A DNA stretch of 64,000 nt from the NCBI GenBank assembly GCA_024707145.1, contig JANQAI010000011.1:992001-1056000 (forward strand), read 5' to 3'. The notes beneath the pieces are model-generated. The model was given only the letters and a program-made list of their open reading frames with translations, had not been told where the DNA came from and made no database searches. Each line of letters opens with the position of its first letter. The first letter of the stretch is position 1. This DNA is from Magnetospirillum sp. Its GTDB lineage: Bacteria > Pseudomonadota > Alphaproteobacteria > Rhodospirillales > Magnetospirillaceae. This document shows, one piece after another, positions 37,780-47,680 of the stretch. Position numbers and translations under genes: made by a program.

Positions 37780-38064
37780 CTACAGCACCTTCAACCCGAC
37801 GATACCCGTCACGATCAGGCCGATGCAGCCAAGCCTGGCGGGATCCATCGTTTCGCCATACAGCAGGAGGCCGCACAAGGCGGTCCCAATGGTACCGATG
37901 CCGGTCCATACCGCATAGGCGGTGCCAAGCAGGCCGAGGCTCGCCACCATGGCGCCGATGGTGAGCACCGACGGCAACAGGCGCATGAAGCCGGCGGTTT
38001 GCTTGAGACCGACCGCCCAACCGATTTCCATCAGCCCTGCGGCAAGAAGAATGAGCCACGCCAT
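37780..38064 (-). CDS. SMR-family transporter (SugE/Gdx-like), with short internal deletion
   Basis: 94-residue small multidrug resistance protein, [20 protein letters not shown], with the essential membrane Glu (residue 13) and [22 protein letters not shown] and [15 protein letters not shown] helices. SugE-type (Gdx) guanidinium exporters are about 105 residues. Here [12 protein letters not shown] lacks the roughly nine residues (a segment like AWAMKSLPV) between TM2 and TM3. Start at 38064 with GAGG 6 bases upstream. The leader has a hairpin with an ACGA loop like guanidine-II riboswitches. It may be non-functional because of the deletion. Confidence 0.8.
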   Translation of the reverse strand: MAWLILLAAGLMEIGWAVGLKQTAGFMRLLPSVLTIGAMVASLGLLGTAYAVWTGIGTIGTALCGLLLYGETMDPARLGCIGLIVTGIVGLKVL

Positions 38065-38068
38065 TGCG

Positions 38069-38101
38069 GACCTCATTGCGTGAGGTCAGGTCGTCCTAAC
38101 C
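38069..38101 (-). promoter_or_regulatory. Possible guanidine-II-like leader of the SMR gene
   Basis: On the minus strand, GGTTAGG-ACGA-CCTGACC forms a 7-bp hairpin (38084-38101) with the ACGA tetraloop of mini-ykkC RNAs. An overlapping second stem GACCTCA/TGAGGTC (38069-38087) contains the Shine-Dalgarno GAGG. Standard guanidine-II RNAs have two ACGR-loop hairpins; only one is seen, so this is tentative. Confidence 0.35.
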
Positions 38102-38203
38102 GGCTTCCCTTGCCATGGCGGGGCCGTCCCCGCAGGAGTGATAAAGATAGGTCAGGAACCCGCCCGGTCCAGCCTCTGTTCGCTCTGGCAAATGGAGGCT
38201 GCC

Positions 38204-38530
38204 ATGCCGGACATGGATACGGGACTGGAACGCCACCACACCGATCGCGGCCTGACCGGCGACAAGGTGGCCGGGCCCGACCCGGCGGCGGTGCCGGTGC
38301 ACACGGATTCCGAGGCGGCGGGAACGCCGACGCCGCACGGCGCGGTGGTTGCCGCCCTGGCCCAGATCAGGGACTATCTTGCCGCCGAATTCCGCCCCGA
38401 CAGCTTTGGCGCCGTCGCCAAGCCGGAGTCGCGCCACCAAGCCGAACTGCTGCGCAAGCTGGCGGTGTGGCAAATCGCCTTGCCGGTGGTGCTGGGCCTG
38501 CTGGCGGGCTGGTACGGCTGGCCGCGTTAG
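38204..38530 (+). CDS. Small protein with C-terminal membrane anchor
   Basis: 108 residues, MPDMDTGLERHHTDRGLTGD. A hydrophilic Pro/Ala-rich N-terminal part, a central helix (VVAALAQIRDYLAAEFRP) and one C-terminal membrane segment (VWQIALPVVLGLLAGWYGW), so tail-anchored with the bulk in the cytoplasm. Start at 38204 chosen for GGAGG 5 bases upstream. Not recognised; no neighbours on the same strand within an operon distance. Confidence 0.65.
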   Translation: MPDMDTGLERHHTDRGLTGDKVAGPDPAAVPVHTDSEAAGTPTPHGAVVAALAQIRDYLAAEFRPDSFGAVAKPESRHQAELLRKLAVWQIALPVVLGLLAGWYGWPR

Positions 38531-38628
38531 CTCCGCTTAACCCCTCCCCCAGGACTTCTCGTTTGGCGGGTCCGCCGGACGGCGCATACGCTGGGTGCCC
38601 CGTTCCCCACCCGCGAGAGACTCCCCCT

Positions 38629-39750
38629 TTGGACGCCCAGCCACTCCATCTGCCGTGCCGCGACGGCCACCGCCTTGGCGCCCATCTGTGGACGCCGCGG
38701 GGCGGCGAGCGCGGCACGGTAATCGTCAACCCGGCCACCGGCGTGGTCGCCAAGTATTATCACCGCTATGCCCGCTTCCTGGCCGAGCAGGGTTTTGCGG
38801 TGCTCACTTACGACTATCGCGGCATCGGTGCCTCGCGCCCTGCCCGCCTGCGCGGCCACCGGGTGGAGTGGCACCATTGGGGCGAACTGGATTTCGATGC
38901 CGCCGTGCATTGGGCGCGCACGCGCGACCCGCATGGCTTCCTGGGCGTGGTCGGCCACAGTATCGGCGGCTTCCTGCCCGGCTTCGCCGCCGGGGCGGCG
39001 CGGGTGGACCGCATCCTGACGGTGGGCGCACAATACGCTTTCTGGGGCAATTACAAGCCGTCGCACCGCCTACGCCTGCTGCTGCGCTGGCATGTGGTGA
39101 TGCCGGCCCTCACTTTGGGCCTGGGCTATTTCCCCGGCAAGCGCCTGGGCTGGCTGGAGGATTTGCCGGCGGGCGTGGCCCTGGAATGGAGCTTCCGCCG
39201 CGACCGCATGGAACTGAGCTATCCGAAAACGGAACGCGCATCCATCCTGGCCCGCTTCGCCGCCGTTCGCGCGCCCATCCTCGCCATCGGCCTGACCGAT
39301 GACGAGTACGGGACACCGCAGGCGATCCGGCGGGGCCTGGACTATTACAGCGGCAGTCCCCGCCAGCAGGCCGAACTCGCCCCCAGCGACCTGGGATACG
39401 ACGCCATCGGCCACTTCGCCCTGTTCCACGAACGGCATGCTGGCGATTTCTGGCCGGCCACCTGCGCCTGGTTGGGCGAGGGCGTCAATCCCTGGCCCGA
39501 ACGCTCCGTCGGGCCGTTCTGGACCTCAGACGGCGCCTTCGAAGCCGAAGCCGGCCTCGTCCACCGCCTTCTTCACCTGCTCGGCGGTGGCACCGTCCAC
39601 CTTCACCGCGGCGGCGGCCAGATCGACGGAGACGCTGGCGCCGGGCGCCGCCGCCTTGATGGCGGATTCCACCGAACGGGCGCAGCCGCCGCAGGTCATG
39701 CCGGTGACGCGGAACGTGGCAGTCATTTCTCGATACTCCCCAAGGTTTGA
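38629..39750 (+). CDS. Alpha/beta hydrolase (3' end uncertain)
   Basis: Serine hydrolase fold. PRGGERGTVIVNPATGVVAKYYHRYA, YDYRGIGASRPARLRG and nucleophile elbow GVVGHSIGGFLPG (Ser about residue 110); the acid is probably in GLTDDEYGTP and the His in GHFALFHE. The likely start is TTG 38629 (MDAQPLHLPCRDGHRLGAHLW); no ATG fits. Family members end soon after the ALFHERHAGDFWP region, but this frame stays open to 39750 and so runs antisense through all of copZ. Either the real stop was lost by an indel near 39500-39530 or the tail is long. Substrate unknown. Confidence 0.7.
   Translation: MDAQPLHLPCRDGHRLGAHLWTPRGGERGTVIVNPATGVVAKYYHRYARFLAEQGFAVLTYDYRGIGASRPARLRGHRVEWHHWGELDFDAAVHWARTRDPHGFLGVVGHSIGGFLPGFAAGAARVDRILTVGAQYAFWGNYKPSHRLRLLLRWHVVMPALTLGLGYFPGKRLGWLEDLPAGVALEWSFRRDRMELSYPKTERASILARFAAVRAPILAIGLTDDEYGTPQAIRRGLDYYSGSPRQQAELAPSDLGYDAIGHFALFHERHAGDFWPATCAWLGEGVNPWPERSVGPFWTSDGAFEAEAGLVHRLLHLLGGGTVHLHRGGGQIDGDAGAGRRRLDGGFHRTGAAAAGHAGDAERGSHFSILPKV
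39526..39726 (-). CDS. copZ: Copper chaperone CopZ (HMA domain)
   Basis: 66-residue heavy-metal-associated domain. MTATFRVTGMTCGGCARSVESAI has the CxxC metal site GMTCGGC. Probably carries Cu(I) to the CopA ATPase encoded 3 kb away. A CueR-type operator and MerR-type promoter lie 34-64 bp upstream (39760-39790), matching that of copA, so the two should be co-regulated. RBS GGAGTATCGAGAA. Its antisense strand is covered by the open tail of the hydrolase frame. Confidence 0.92.
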   Translation of the reverse strand: MTATFRVTGMTCGGCARSVESAIKAAAPGASVSVDLAAAAVKVDGATAEQVKKAVDEAGFGFEGAV

Positions 39751-39759
39751 GTTGGCGCC

Positions 39760-39790
39760 ATTGTGAACCTTCCAGCAAGCGGAAGGTCAA
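39760..39790 (-). promoter_or_regulatory. CueR-type promoter/operator of copZ
   Basis: Palindrome ACCTTCC-N7-GGAAGGT (39767-39787). On the minus strand, -35 TTGACC and -10 CACAAT are separated by the 19-bp spacer that marks MerR-family activation. It overlaps the stop end of the alcohol dehydrogenase gene. Confidence 0.88.
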
Positions 39791-40971
39791 GCCGCCTTGG
39801 GCAGCAGTTCCACCTTGAGCCAACCGGGTTGGCGCGTATCGAACGCCTTGTAAGCCTCCAGCGCCGAAGTCAGCGGCTGCACCTGGGCCAGCAGGCTGGT
39901 GGGATCGATGCGGCCGGTGTGGATGGCGTCGAGCAGATCGGGGATGTAGGTGCGGTGATGGCAGTTGCCCATCTTGAGCACCAGGTTCTTGTTCATGGCC
40001 TTGCCGATGGGGAAGGTACGCGCCGTCTCGGGATAGACGCCGATGATGGACAGCGTGCCGGCCTTGGCGAGCCCATCCACCGCCCAGTTGAGCACCTGGC
40101 TGGGTCCGTTGCCGGGGTGCCAGTTGTCGCCGACCGGCCTGATCTGCGGCGCGATCTGCCGCACCTCGTCGGGGAAGTCCTGGCCGGGCGGCGCCACCGC
40201 ATCCACCCCCACGGCATCGATGGCCCGATCCACGCCGATGCCACCCGTCAACTGACGGATGACATCCACGGGCTCTTCCGCAGCGAAATCAATGCACTCC
40301 GCCCCTTGCTTGCGGGCCATCTCCAGCCGGTCGGGCAGGCAATCCACCGCCAGCACCCGATGCGCGCCCCTCATGAAGGCCGACATTATGGCGAACTGGC
40401 CCACCGGGCCGCAGCCGAACACCGCCACCGTGTCGCCCGGCTGGATCTCGGCATTGTCGGCGCCGAAATAGCCGGTGGGGAAGATGTCCGAGCACAGCAG
40501 CGCCTGCTCGTCGCTCACCTCGACCGGCAGGCGGACCAGATTGTGGGCGGCGTAGGGCACCCGCACGAACTCGGCCTGCATGCCCATGAACGGCCCGCTG
40601 AGGGCCGGGCCGCCATAGAAGGCCGTGCCCGCCTGCGGCCCGTTGGGATTGGCCACGTCACACTGGGCGGTATAGCCGGCGCGGCAATAGCTGCACCAGC
40701 CGCAGGCGATGGTGGACGGCACCACCACCCGGTCGCCGGGCCGGAAATTGCGAACCGCCTTGCCCACCTCCTCGACCACGCCCACCCCCTCGTGGCCGAG
40801 GATGGTGCCCGGCTTCATGCCCGGCAGGGTGCCGCGGATCATGTGCAGGTCGGTGCCGCAGATGGCGCTGGCGGTGATGCGGACAACGGCATCGCCGGGC
40901 TGCTCGATGACCGGCTCGGCGACATCCTCCAGACGGATGTCGCCGATATCGTGGAAAACCACGGCTTTCAT
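39787..40971 (-). CDS. Zinc-dependent alcohol dehydrogenase (MDR family)
   Basis: 394-residue medium-chain dehydrogenase. Catalytic zinc site in ITASAICGTDLHMIRG and GTILGHEGVGVVEEVG; structural zinc cysteines in CGWCSYCRAGYTAQC; NAD-binding AVFGCGPVGQFAIMSAFMRGA. The insert around GTAFYGGPALSGPFMGMQAEFVRV and the long C-terminal part place it near the formaldehyde-dehydrogenase-like/threonine-dehydrogenase subgroup. Substrate cannot be fixed from sequence. RBS AGGAGG before ATG 40971. Confidence 0.9.
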   Translation of the reverse strand: MKAVVFHDIGDIRLEDVAEPVIEQPGDAVVRITASAICGTDLHMIRGTLPGMKPGTILGHEGVGVVEEVGKAVRNFRPGDRVVVPSTIACGWCSYCRAGYTAQCDVANPNGPQAGTAFYGGPALSGPFMGMQAEFVRVPYAAHNLVRLPVEVSDEQALLCSDIFPTGYFGADNAEIQPGDTVAVFGCGPVGQFAIMSAFMRGAHRVLAVDCLPDRLEMARKQGAECIDFAAEEPVDVIRQLTGGIGVDRAIDAVGVDAVAPPGQDFPDEVRQIAPQIRPVGDNWHPGNGPSQVLNWAVDGLAKAGTLSIIGVYPETARTFPIGKAMNKNLVLKMGNCHHRTYIPDLLDAIHTGRIDPTSLLAQVQPLTSALEAYKAFDTRQPGWLKVELLPKAA

Positions 40972-41056
40972 GGGGACCTCCTTCCCTGTGCTATAGCGGG
41001 CCACATGGGAAGGAAACGGGCCGGCGACGAGGCCGCTCGCCGACAGCGCGGCGGCG

Positions 41057-42227
41057 TCAGCCGCCCTTGCCCTCGGCCTTGGCGCCCTGGTCCTTAATGA
41101 TAGCCGTCACCGGGACCAGCACGAAGCCCTTGGCGTCCAGCCCAGGCAACCATTGGGACAGGGCCTCGATGGTGGAATCGTGGGGATGGCCGATGGCGAT
41201 GGCGGCGCCGTGCTTGCGGGCATAGGCCTCGGCCTTCTGCAGCCTGGGCCAGTACGGCGGCCACGCTCTGGTCGTTGTCGATGAAGACGTTGCGGGCGGC
41301 GAAGGCCACGCCGTAATTGCGCGCCAGCTCGGGCGCCACGCTTTTTTCCGTGGTGACGGAATCCAGGAACAGCAGTCCGCGCTTCTTCAACTCCTCCATC
41401 ACCACCCGCATGCCGACGCGGTCGCCGGTATAGCGCGAACCCATGTGGTTGTTGATGCCGACGAAGCCCTCGAAGCGATTCAGCCCCCAGTCCAGACGGC
41501 GGCGGTTCTCCTCGGGATGGACGCCCACCTCCAGCACGTCGGGGCCGGGGTCCCAGCTTTCCCCCAGCGGCTGCATGGGCACGTGCACCATCAGTTCGTG
41601 GCCGCGATTGCGCGCCTCGCGGGTCAGACGCGGCAGGTCCTGGGCATAGGTCATCCAGGCCAGCGTCAGCGGCGCCCGCAGCGGGATGACCTTCTCGGAC
41701 CGTTTGCGGTCCACCCCCAAATCGTCGATCACCACGGCGATCATGGGCCGGCCGGCGGTCTTGGGCGCCGGCACGGCATAGCGCACCCAGGCCGGCGTGC
41801 CCGGCCGAATGGGGGTCACCGAGGGCTGCGGCAGGATCAGCGGCACCGCCGCTTCCTGCACCGGCACGGACGGCCGGTCGCCAGCGTCCTCGCCGGCAGC
41901 CTCGGGACCATCGTACTCCATACCGTCGTCGTTGGGACCACCGGGACGCGGGCGCGGCACCGGCACGATGGGCAGCACCGGCATATCGCCGTCCAGCACC
42001 ATCTCGCCATCCCGGCGGGGCGGCCGGTCCACCGCCATCTCAGCCTGTTCCCAGGCGCTGCGCGCCTTGCGCTCGGGCTTGTCGGGCAGGACACTGACAC
42101 CCACCCCCACACCGACGGCCACCCCCGCCAGCAGCACGGCCGCCATCAGCGCCGGCACCATCCACGGCCGGTCCATCAGCCGCTGCTTGGGCTCCATCAA
42201 CATGCGCCGGATTTCGCGCCGCGACAC
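41057..42227 (-). CDS. Divergent polysaccharide deacetylase (frameshifted)
   Basis: Membrane-anchored protein of about 389 residues. TM helix MVPALMAAVLLAGVAVGVGVGV (about 23-44), a Pro-rich periplasmic linker, then the divergent polysaccharide deacetylase domain (YibQ/DUF610): MIAVVIDDLGVDRKRSEKVI, HELMVHVPMQP, GINNHMGSRYTGD and GLLFLDSVTTEKSVAPELA. The frame breaks at about 41247: CAGGCTGCAG has one extra G, and removing it continues LQKAEAYARKHGAAIAIGHP to a stop at 41057. In other alphaproteobacteria such genes follow ctpA; here it stands alone near copper genes. Activity on a cell-wall glycan is inference. Confidence 0.86.
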
Positions 42228-42280
42228 TTAGGGGGCTCACTCCTCGGATACGGAGAATGGGTTATAGCGGTGCGCGGCGG

Positions 42281-42679
42281 TCAGTCGCAACAGTGGGGCG
42301 CCAGTTCGTCCAGGATGGGGCAATCGGGCCGATGGTCGCCGTGGCAGCGTTCGATCAGCGATTGCAGGGTGCGGCGGATGGTTTCCAGCTCGGCGATCTT
42401 GCGTTCCACTTCGGCCATGTGGCCTTGCGCGATGCGGCGGACATCGGCGCTGGCGCGTTCGCGGTCGCGCCACAGGGTCAGCAGGTCGCCCACGTCCTTG
42501 ACCGAGAACCCCAGCGAGCGGGCGCGCTGGATGAAGCGCAGCATGTCCACATCGGTCTGGGTGTAGGCGCGATAGCCCGAGGCGGTGCGCCCCGCCTTGG
42601 GCATCAGGCCGATCTCCTCGTAATAGCGGATGGTCTTGGCCGGCACGCCCGAGCGTGCCGCCGCCGTTCCGATGTTCAT
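42281..42679 (-). CDS. cueR: Copper-responsive MerR-family regulator CueR
   Basis: 132 residues. MerR helix-turn-helix [47 protein letters not shown] dimerisation helix and the metal loop CHGDHRPDC, matching the two-cysteine Cu(I) loop of CueR, then a His/Cys tail HCCD. It overlaps the end of copA by 4 bases, so copA-cueR is one operon and CueR should control its own transcription through the operator at 45061-45091. Confidence 0.94.
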   Translation of the reverse strand: MNIGTAAARSGVPAKTIRYYEEIGLMPKAGRTASGYRAYTQTDVDMLRFIQRARSLGFSVKDVGDLLTLWRDRERASADVRRIAQGHMAEVERKIAELETIRRTLQSLIERCHGDHRPDCPILDELAPHCCD

Positions 42680-45036
42680 TGCGCCCTCCAGCGCCGCAGC
42701 AGCAGGGAATTGGACACCACCGACACGCTGGAGAACGCCATGGCCGCCCCGGCGATGACCGGGTTGAGCAGCCCCAGCGCCGCCGCCGGCAGCGCCACCA
42801 GATTGTAGACGAAGGCCCAGAACAGGTTCTGCCGGATCTTGGCGTAGGTGGCGCGCGACACCGACAGGGCCGGCGGCAACAGCGCCGGGTCGCCCTTGAC
42901 CAGGGTGATGCCGGCGGCCTGCATGGCCACGTCGGTGCCGGTACCCATGGCGATGCCGATATGGGCCTCGGCCAAGGCGGGCGCGTCGTTGATGCCGTCG
43001 CCCACCATGGCGACCATCCGCCCCTCGGCCTTCAGCTTGGCCACCTCGGCCGCCTTGTCCTCGGGCAGCACCTCGGCCAGCACCCGGTCGACGCCCACCT
43101 GGACAGCGACGGCGGCCGCGGCGCGGGCGTTGTCGCCGGTCAGCAGCACCGTCTCGATGCCGAGCGCCTTCAGTCCGGCCACCGCCTGGGCCGCCCCCGG
43201 CTTGACCGGATCGGCCACGGCGATGAAGCCGAGCACGCGGCCGGCATCGGCCGCCCACATGACGGTGCGGCCCCGCCCCTCCTCCGCCTCGGCCTGGGCG
43301 GCGAAGGTAGAAAGGTCGATGCCGTTCTCGGCCATCAGCCGAGTGGAACCGACCAGCAGCGCCCGCCCGTCAACCACGGCTGACAGGCCGCGTCCGGGCA
43401 GGCTCTTGAACTCGCCCAGCGGCGCCAGCGTCATGCCTTCGGCAGCGGCCAACACGGCGCGGGCCAGCGGATGCTCGCTACCCTGCTGGGCCGAGGCTAC
43501 CAATTGCAGCAGGTCCGCCTCGCCGGCTTGCGCCACCACGGCGGGGTGGCCCTCGGTCAGGGTGCCGGTCTTGTCCAGCACCACCACCTGGGCGCCATGG
43601 GCGCGCTCCAACGCCTCGGCGTCCTTGATCAGGATGCCGTGGCGGGCGGCGACGCCGGTGCCCACCATGATGGCGGTGGGAGTCGCCAATCCCAGCGCAC
43701 AGGGACAGGCGATGACCAGAACCGAGATGGCGGCCACGGCGGCGTACGCGACATCGCCGCCGATCAGCGCCCATCCCAGGAAAGACAGCGCGGCCACCGC
43801 CACCACCGCCGGCACGAAGACGGCCGATATGCGATCCACCAGCTTCTGCACCGGTGCCTTGGAGGCCTGGGCGCCCTGGACCATGCGGATGATGCGGTTG
43901 ATGGTGCTTTCGGCGCCGACGCGGGTGGCGCGGATGCGCAGCATTCCGTCGCCGTTGACCGCGCCGGCCACCACCTCGGCGCCGGCCTCCTTGGGCACCG
44001 GCAGGCTCTCGCCGGTCACCAGGGATTCGTCAACCTGGCTGACGCCCTCGATGACCACGCCGTCCACCGGCAGCCGCTCGCCGGGACGGACCACCACCAC
44101 CGCCCCGGTGGGAACCACGTCGGCCGGCAGCTCGATGACGCGGCCGTCCTGTTCCACCCGCGCCACATCGGGGCGCAGCTTCATCAGCGCGCGGATGGCG
44201 CCGGCAGCGGAGCGTTTGGCCCGGGTTTCCAGCAGCTTGCCCAGCAGCACCAGGGTGATGACCACCGCTGCGCCCTCGAAATACAGGGCGCCGTGATGGG
44301 CGCTGCCCGCCACCACCTGCCACGCCGACAGGCCGTAGGCCGCCGAGGTGCCCAGCGCCACCAGCACGTCCATGTTGCCGGTGCCGCCACGCAGCGACGC
44401 CCACGCACCACGATAGAAGCGGGCGCCGATCCAGAACTGCACCGGGGTCGCCAGCACCCATTGCACCCAGGGCGGCAAGGCCAGCTGGGGCACGATCATC
44501 CCCGCCACCAGCGGCAGCGTCAGCACGGCCGAAACGATCATCCGCAGGGCCTGCCGCCTGAGGTCGCTCTCGCGCTCCCGTTCCTCCTGCGCCAGTTGGT
44601 CGCCCGCCCCGGTAACCACCTGGGCGCCGTAGCCAGCCTTGGTCACCGCCAGCACCAGATCGGCCACGGTGGCCGTGCCGGCCAGCACGACCACATGCGC
44701 CCGCTCGGTGGCGAGGTTGACGTCGGCCGAACGCACGCCGGGCAGCTTGCCCAACACCTTTTCCAGCCGGGAGGAACAGGCGGCGCAGGTCATGCCCGAG
44801 ATGGCCAGATCGACGCTTTCCTCGGGAACGGAAAAACCCGCCTTGGCGACGGCCTCGGCCAATTGGCCGGGCCCCACCTGCCGGGGATCAAAACGCAGGT
44901 CGGCGGTCTCCGCCGCCAGCGAGACATTGGCGGCCTCCACACCGGGCAGTTTGCCCAGCACCCGCTCCAGCCGGGTGGAGCAGGCGGCGCAGGTCATGCC
45001 GCGGACGGGCAGGCTGAGGGTGGCGTGGGTCATCAT
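42676..45036 (-). CDS. copA: Copper-translocating P1B-type ATPase CopA
   Basis: 786-residue Cu(I) exporter in the inner membrane. Two N-terminal HMA domains, each with GMTCAACS (residues 13-20 and 81-88), then membrane helices including the transport motif [13 protein letters not shown]. Phosphorylation site [15 protein letters not shown]-binding SEHPLA and hinge [13 protein letters not shown] follow. The residues [12 protein letters not shown] and [18 protein letters not shown] are the Cu(I) subgroup helices 7-8. First gene of copA-cueR. Confidence 0.97.
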   Translation of the reverse strand: MMTHATLSLPVRGMTCAACSTRLERVLGKLPGVEAANVSLAAETADLRFDPRQVGPGQLAEAVAKAGFSVPEESVDLAISGMTCAACSSRLEKVLGKLPGVRSADVNLATERAHVVVLAGTATVADLVLAVTKAGYGAQVVTGAGDQLAQEERERESDLRRQALRMIVSAVLTLPLVAGMIVPQLALPPWVQWVLATPVQFWIGARFYRGAWASLRGGTGNMDVLVALGTSAAYGLSAWQVVAGSAHHGALYFEGAAVVITLVLLGKLLETRAKRSAAGAIRALMKLRPDVARVEQDGRVIELPADVVPTGAVVVVRPGERLPVDGVVIEGVSQVDESLVTGESLPVPKEAGAEVVAGAVNGDGMLRIRATRVGAESTINRIIRMVQGAQASKAPVQKLVDRISAVFVPAVVAVAALSFLGWALIGGDVAYAAVAAISVLVIACPCALGLATPTAIMVGTGVAARHGILIKDAEALERAHGAQVVVLDKTGTLTEGHPAVVAQAGEADLLQLVASAQQGSEHPLARAVLAAAEGMTLAPLGEFKSLPGRGLSAVVDGRALLVGSTRLMAENGIDLSTFAAQAEAEEGRGRTVMWAADAGRVLGFIAVADPVKPGAAQAVAGLKALGIETVLLTGDNARAAAAVAVQVGVDRVLAEVLPEDKAAEVAKLKAEGRMVAMVGDGINDAPALAEAHIGIAMGTGTDVAMQAAGITLVKGDPALLPPALSVSRATYAKIRQNLFWAFVYNLVALPAAALGLLNPVIAGAAMAFSSVSVVSNSLLLRRWRAQ

Positions 45037-45060
45037 CGGGCTCCTTGCGATACCCTTAAG

Positions 45061-45091
45061 AAGATTGGGCTTCCAGTGACTGGAAGGTCAA
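45061..45091 (-). promoter_or_regulatory. CueR-type promoter/operator of copA-cueR
   Basis: Palindrome CTTCCAGT-G-ACTGGAAG (45070-45086). On the minus strand -35 TTGACC and -10 AATCTT have the 19-bp spacing of MerR-type promoters. 25 bp to the copA start. Confidence 0.9.
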
Positions 45092-45211
45092 TACCCCATT
45101 TTTCGCGGTTCCCCGCTGCCGGAGCCGCACCGAAGGACCCGCCAAACTTGACGTGTCCGGGCCGCCCCTGCATTCTTCGCCCCTGATCCATGTTCCAGGG
45201 CGGTTTGCGCC

Positions 45212-45802
45212 ATGTTCCTGCTGATCGACAACTACGACAGCTTCACCTACAACCTTTGGCACTATCTGGGCGAACTGGGCGCCGAGGTGCAGGTGCGCCG
45301 CAACGACGCCCTGACCGTGGACGAGGCGCTGGCGCTCAACCCCGAGGGCATCGTCCTCTCGCCCGGCCCGTGCGATCCCGACAAGGCCGGCATCTGCCTC
45401 GACCTGATCAAGGCCGCCGCCGGCAAGGTACCCATGTTCGGCGTCTGTCTGGGCGAGCAATCCATGGGCCAAGCCTTCGGCGGCAAGGTCATCCGCGCGC
45501 CGCAGCCCATGCATGGCAAGGTGGACGACATCTTCCACGACGGCACCGGCATATTCGCCGGCCTGCCCTCGCCGTTCCGCGCCACCCGCTACCATTCGCT
45601 GGTGGTCGAGCGGGCCAGCCTGCCCGCCTCGCTGACCGTCACCGCCTGGACCCAGGACGGCCTCATCATGGGTTTGGCCGGCCGTGGCCTGCCGGTGTGG
45701 GGCGTGCAGTTCCATCCCGAGAGCATCGAGACCCAGCACGGCCACAAGATGCTGCAGAACTTCCTCGACCTGTGCCGCATGTACAAGGGAATCGCCGCCT
45801 GA
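45212..45802 (+). CDS. trpG: Anthranilate synthase glutamine amidotransferase TrpG
   Basis: 196-residue class I glutamine amidotransferase that feeds ammonia to TrpE (or PabB). [33 protein letters not shown], nucleophile in [15 protein letters not shown] (Cys about 79), RYHSLVVE and the catalytic His/Glu in [13 protein letters not shown]. The residue after the nucleophile elbow is Glu where most family members have His (CLGHQ). First gene of trpGDC; the stop overlaps the trpD ATG. Confidence 0.95.
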   Translation: MFLLIDNYDSFTYNLWHYLGELGAEVQVRRNDALTVDEALALNPEGIVLSPGPCDPDKAGICLDLIKAAAGKVPMFGVCLGEQSMGQAFGGKVIRAPQPMHGKVDDIFHDGTGIFAGLPSPFRATRYHSLVVERASLPASLTVTAWTQDGLIMGLAGRGLPVWGVQFHPESIETQHGHKMLQNFLDLCRMYKGIAA

Positions 45803-46857
45803 TGACTACGCCTGCTCCCACTCCCGTGCCCGCCTCGCTGGCCCTGATGAAGGAAGTGCTGGGCCGCGTCGCCGTTGGCCATTCCATGTCCGAGGACCAG
45901 GCCGAGGAAGTGTTCGAGGTCATCATGTCGGGCGACGCCACGCCGGCGCAGATCGGCGGCCTGCTGATGGCGCTGCGCGTGCGCGGCGAAACCATCGAGG
46001 AAATCACCGGCGCCGCCCGCATCATGCGCGCCAAGGCCCTGCCCATGGAGGCGCCGGCCGGCGCCATCGATACCTGCGGCACCGGTGGCGACGGCTCGGG
46101 CACCTACAACATCTCCACCGCCGCCGCCTTCGTGGTGGCCGGCGCCGGTGTGCCGGTGGCCAAACACGGCAACCGGGCGCTGTCGTCCAAGTCCGGCTCG
46201 GCCGACGTGTTGACCGCGCTGGGAATCAAGATCGATGCCGACATGGCGCTGGTGAAGGAAAGCCTATGGGAGAACAACATCGGCTTCCTGATGGCGCCGC
46301 GCCATCATAACGCCATGCGCCACGTGGCCGGCCCGCGCGTGGAACTGGGCACCCGGACCATCTTCAACCTGTTGGGCCCGCTGGCCAATCCCGCGCGTAC
46401 CAGCCTGCAGGTGCTGGGCGTCTTCGCCCGCCAGTGGGCGGAGCCCATGGCCGAGGTGCTGGGCCGCCTGGGCGCCGAGCGCGCCTGGGTGGTGCACGGT
46501 TCGGACGGCCTGGATGAACTGACCACCACCGGCCCCAGCCTGGTGGCCGAGTGGAAGGACGGCAAGGTGTCGTGCTTCGAAGTGCGGCCCGAGGATTGCG
46601 GTCTGAAACGGGCCAGCGCCGCCGACCTGAAGGGCGGCGACGCCGCCACCAACGCCACCGCGCTGAAGGCGCTGCTGCAGGGCGCTCACGGCGCCTATCG
46701 CGACATCGTCATTCTCAACGCCGCTGCCGCCCTGGTGGTGGCCGGCAGGGCCGGCGACCTGAGCGAAGGCGCCAAGCTGGCGGCCGACAGCATCGATTCC
46801 GGCAAGGCCCTGGCCGCGTTGGACCGTATGGTCGCCATCACCAACCGGGAGGTCTGA
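45802..46857 (+). CDS. trpD: Anthranilate phosphoribosyltransferase TrpD
   Basis: 351 residues; joins anthranilate to PRPP in tryptophan synthesis. PRPP-binding [46 protein letters not shown] region (about 78-122) and [11 protein letters not shown]. Start ATG 45802 overlaps the trpG stop (TGATG); the long upstream frame is a shadow of trpG. Confidence 0.96.
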   Translation: MTTPAPTPVPASLALMKEVLGRVAVGHSMSEDQAEEVFEVIMSGDATPAQIGGLLMALRVRGETIEEITGAARIMRAKALPMEAPAGAIDTCGTGGDGSGTYNISTAAAFVVAGAGVPVAKHGNRALSSKSGSADVLTALGIKIDADMALVKESLWENNIGFLMAPRHHNAMRHVAGPRVELGTRTIFNLLGPLANPARTSLQVLGVFARQWAEPMAEVLGRLGAERAWVVHGSDGLDELTTTGPSLVAEWKDGKVSCFEVRPEDCGLKRASAADLKGGDAATNATALKALLQGAHGAYRDIVILNAAAALVVAGRAGDLSEGAKLAADSIDSGKALAALDRMVAITNREV

Positions 46858-46859
46858 CG

Positions 46860-47680
46860 ATGTCCGCCACCATCCTGGACCGCATCTGCGACGAGAAGCG
46901 CAAGCAGGTCGCCGAGAGCAAGAACCGCCGACCCATCCAGGAACTGCTGAAACGGGCCAAGGACCAGGCGCCCCCCGCGGTTTTGCCGCGGCACTTTCCC
47001 GCAAGGCGGAGACCACCGGCATCGGCCTGATCGCCGAGATCAAGAAGGCGTCTCCCTCCGCCGGCCTGATCCGCCCCGATTTCAAGCCGGCTCAACTGGC
47101 CCGCGCCTATGCGCATGGCGGCGCCGCCTGCCTGTCGGTGCTGACCGACCAGAAGTTCTTCCAGGGGTCCGACGGCGACCTGGGCGAGGCCCGCTCGGCC
47201 TGCGAGTTGCCGGTGATCCGCAAGGACTTCATGGTGGACCCCTACCAGGTGGTGGAGTCCCGCGCCCTTGGCGCCGACTGCATCCTGCTGATCATCGGCG
47301 CGCTGAGCGATGCCGAACTGTCCAACATGGAGGATATCGCGCTGGGTTACGGTATGGACGTCCTGCTGGAGGTCCATGACGAGGCCGAACTGGAGCGCGC
47401 GCTGAAGCTGAAGTCGCCGCTGGTCGGCATCAACAACCGCGACCTCAGGGTCATGAAGACCGATTTGGGCACCACCGAGCGGCTGGCGCCCATGATCCCC
47501 GCCGATCGCCAGATCGTCTGCGAAAGCGGCATCGACAGCCCGGTGGACATCAAGCGTATGGTCGCGGCTGGCGCCAAGCGCTTCCTGATCGGCGAATCGC
47601 TGATGAAGCGCCCCGACGTGGAAATGGCGACCCGCGTGCTGCTGGTGGGCGGCGGCGCCCGCCTCGAGGCCAAGGGCTGA
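46860..47680 (+). CDS. trpC: Indole-3-glycerol phosphate synthase TrpC (frameshifted)
   Basis: TIM-barrel enzyme of tryptophan synthesis, 273 residues when corrected. [22 protein letters not shown], then [54 protein letters not shown] and CESGI: all catalytic blocks present. The frame breaks at about 46975-46980 in GCGCCCCCCGCGG: one C is missing, and adding it gives [19 protein letters not shown]. It follows trpD directly and overlaps the moaC start. Confidence 0.94.
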
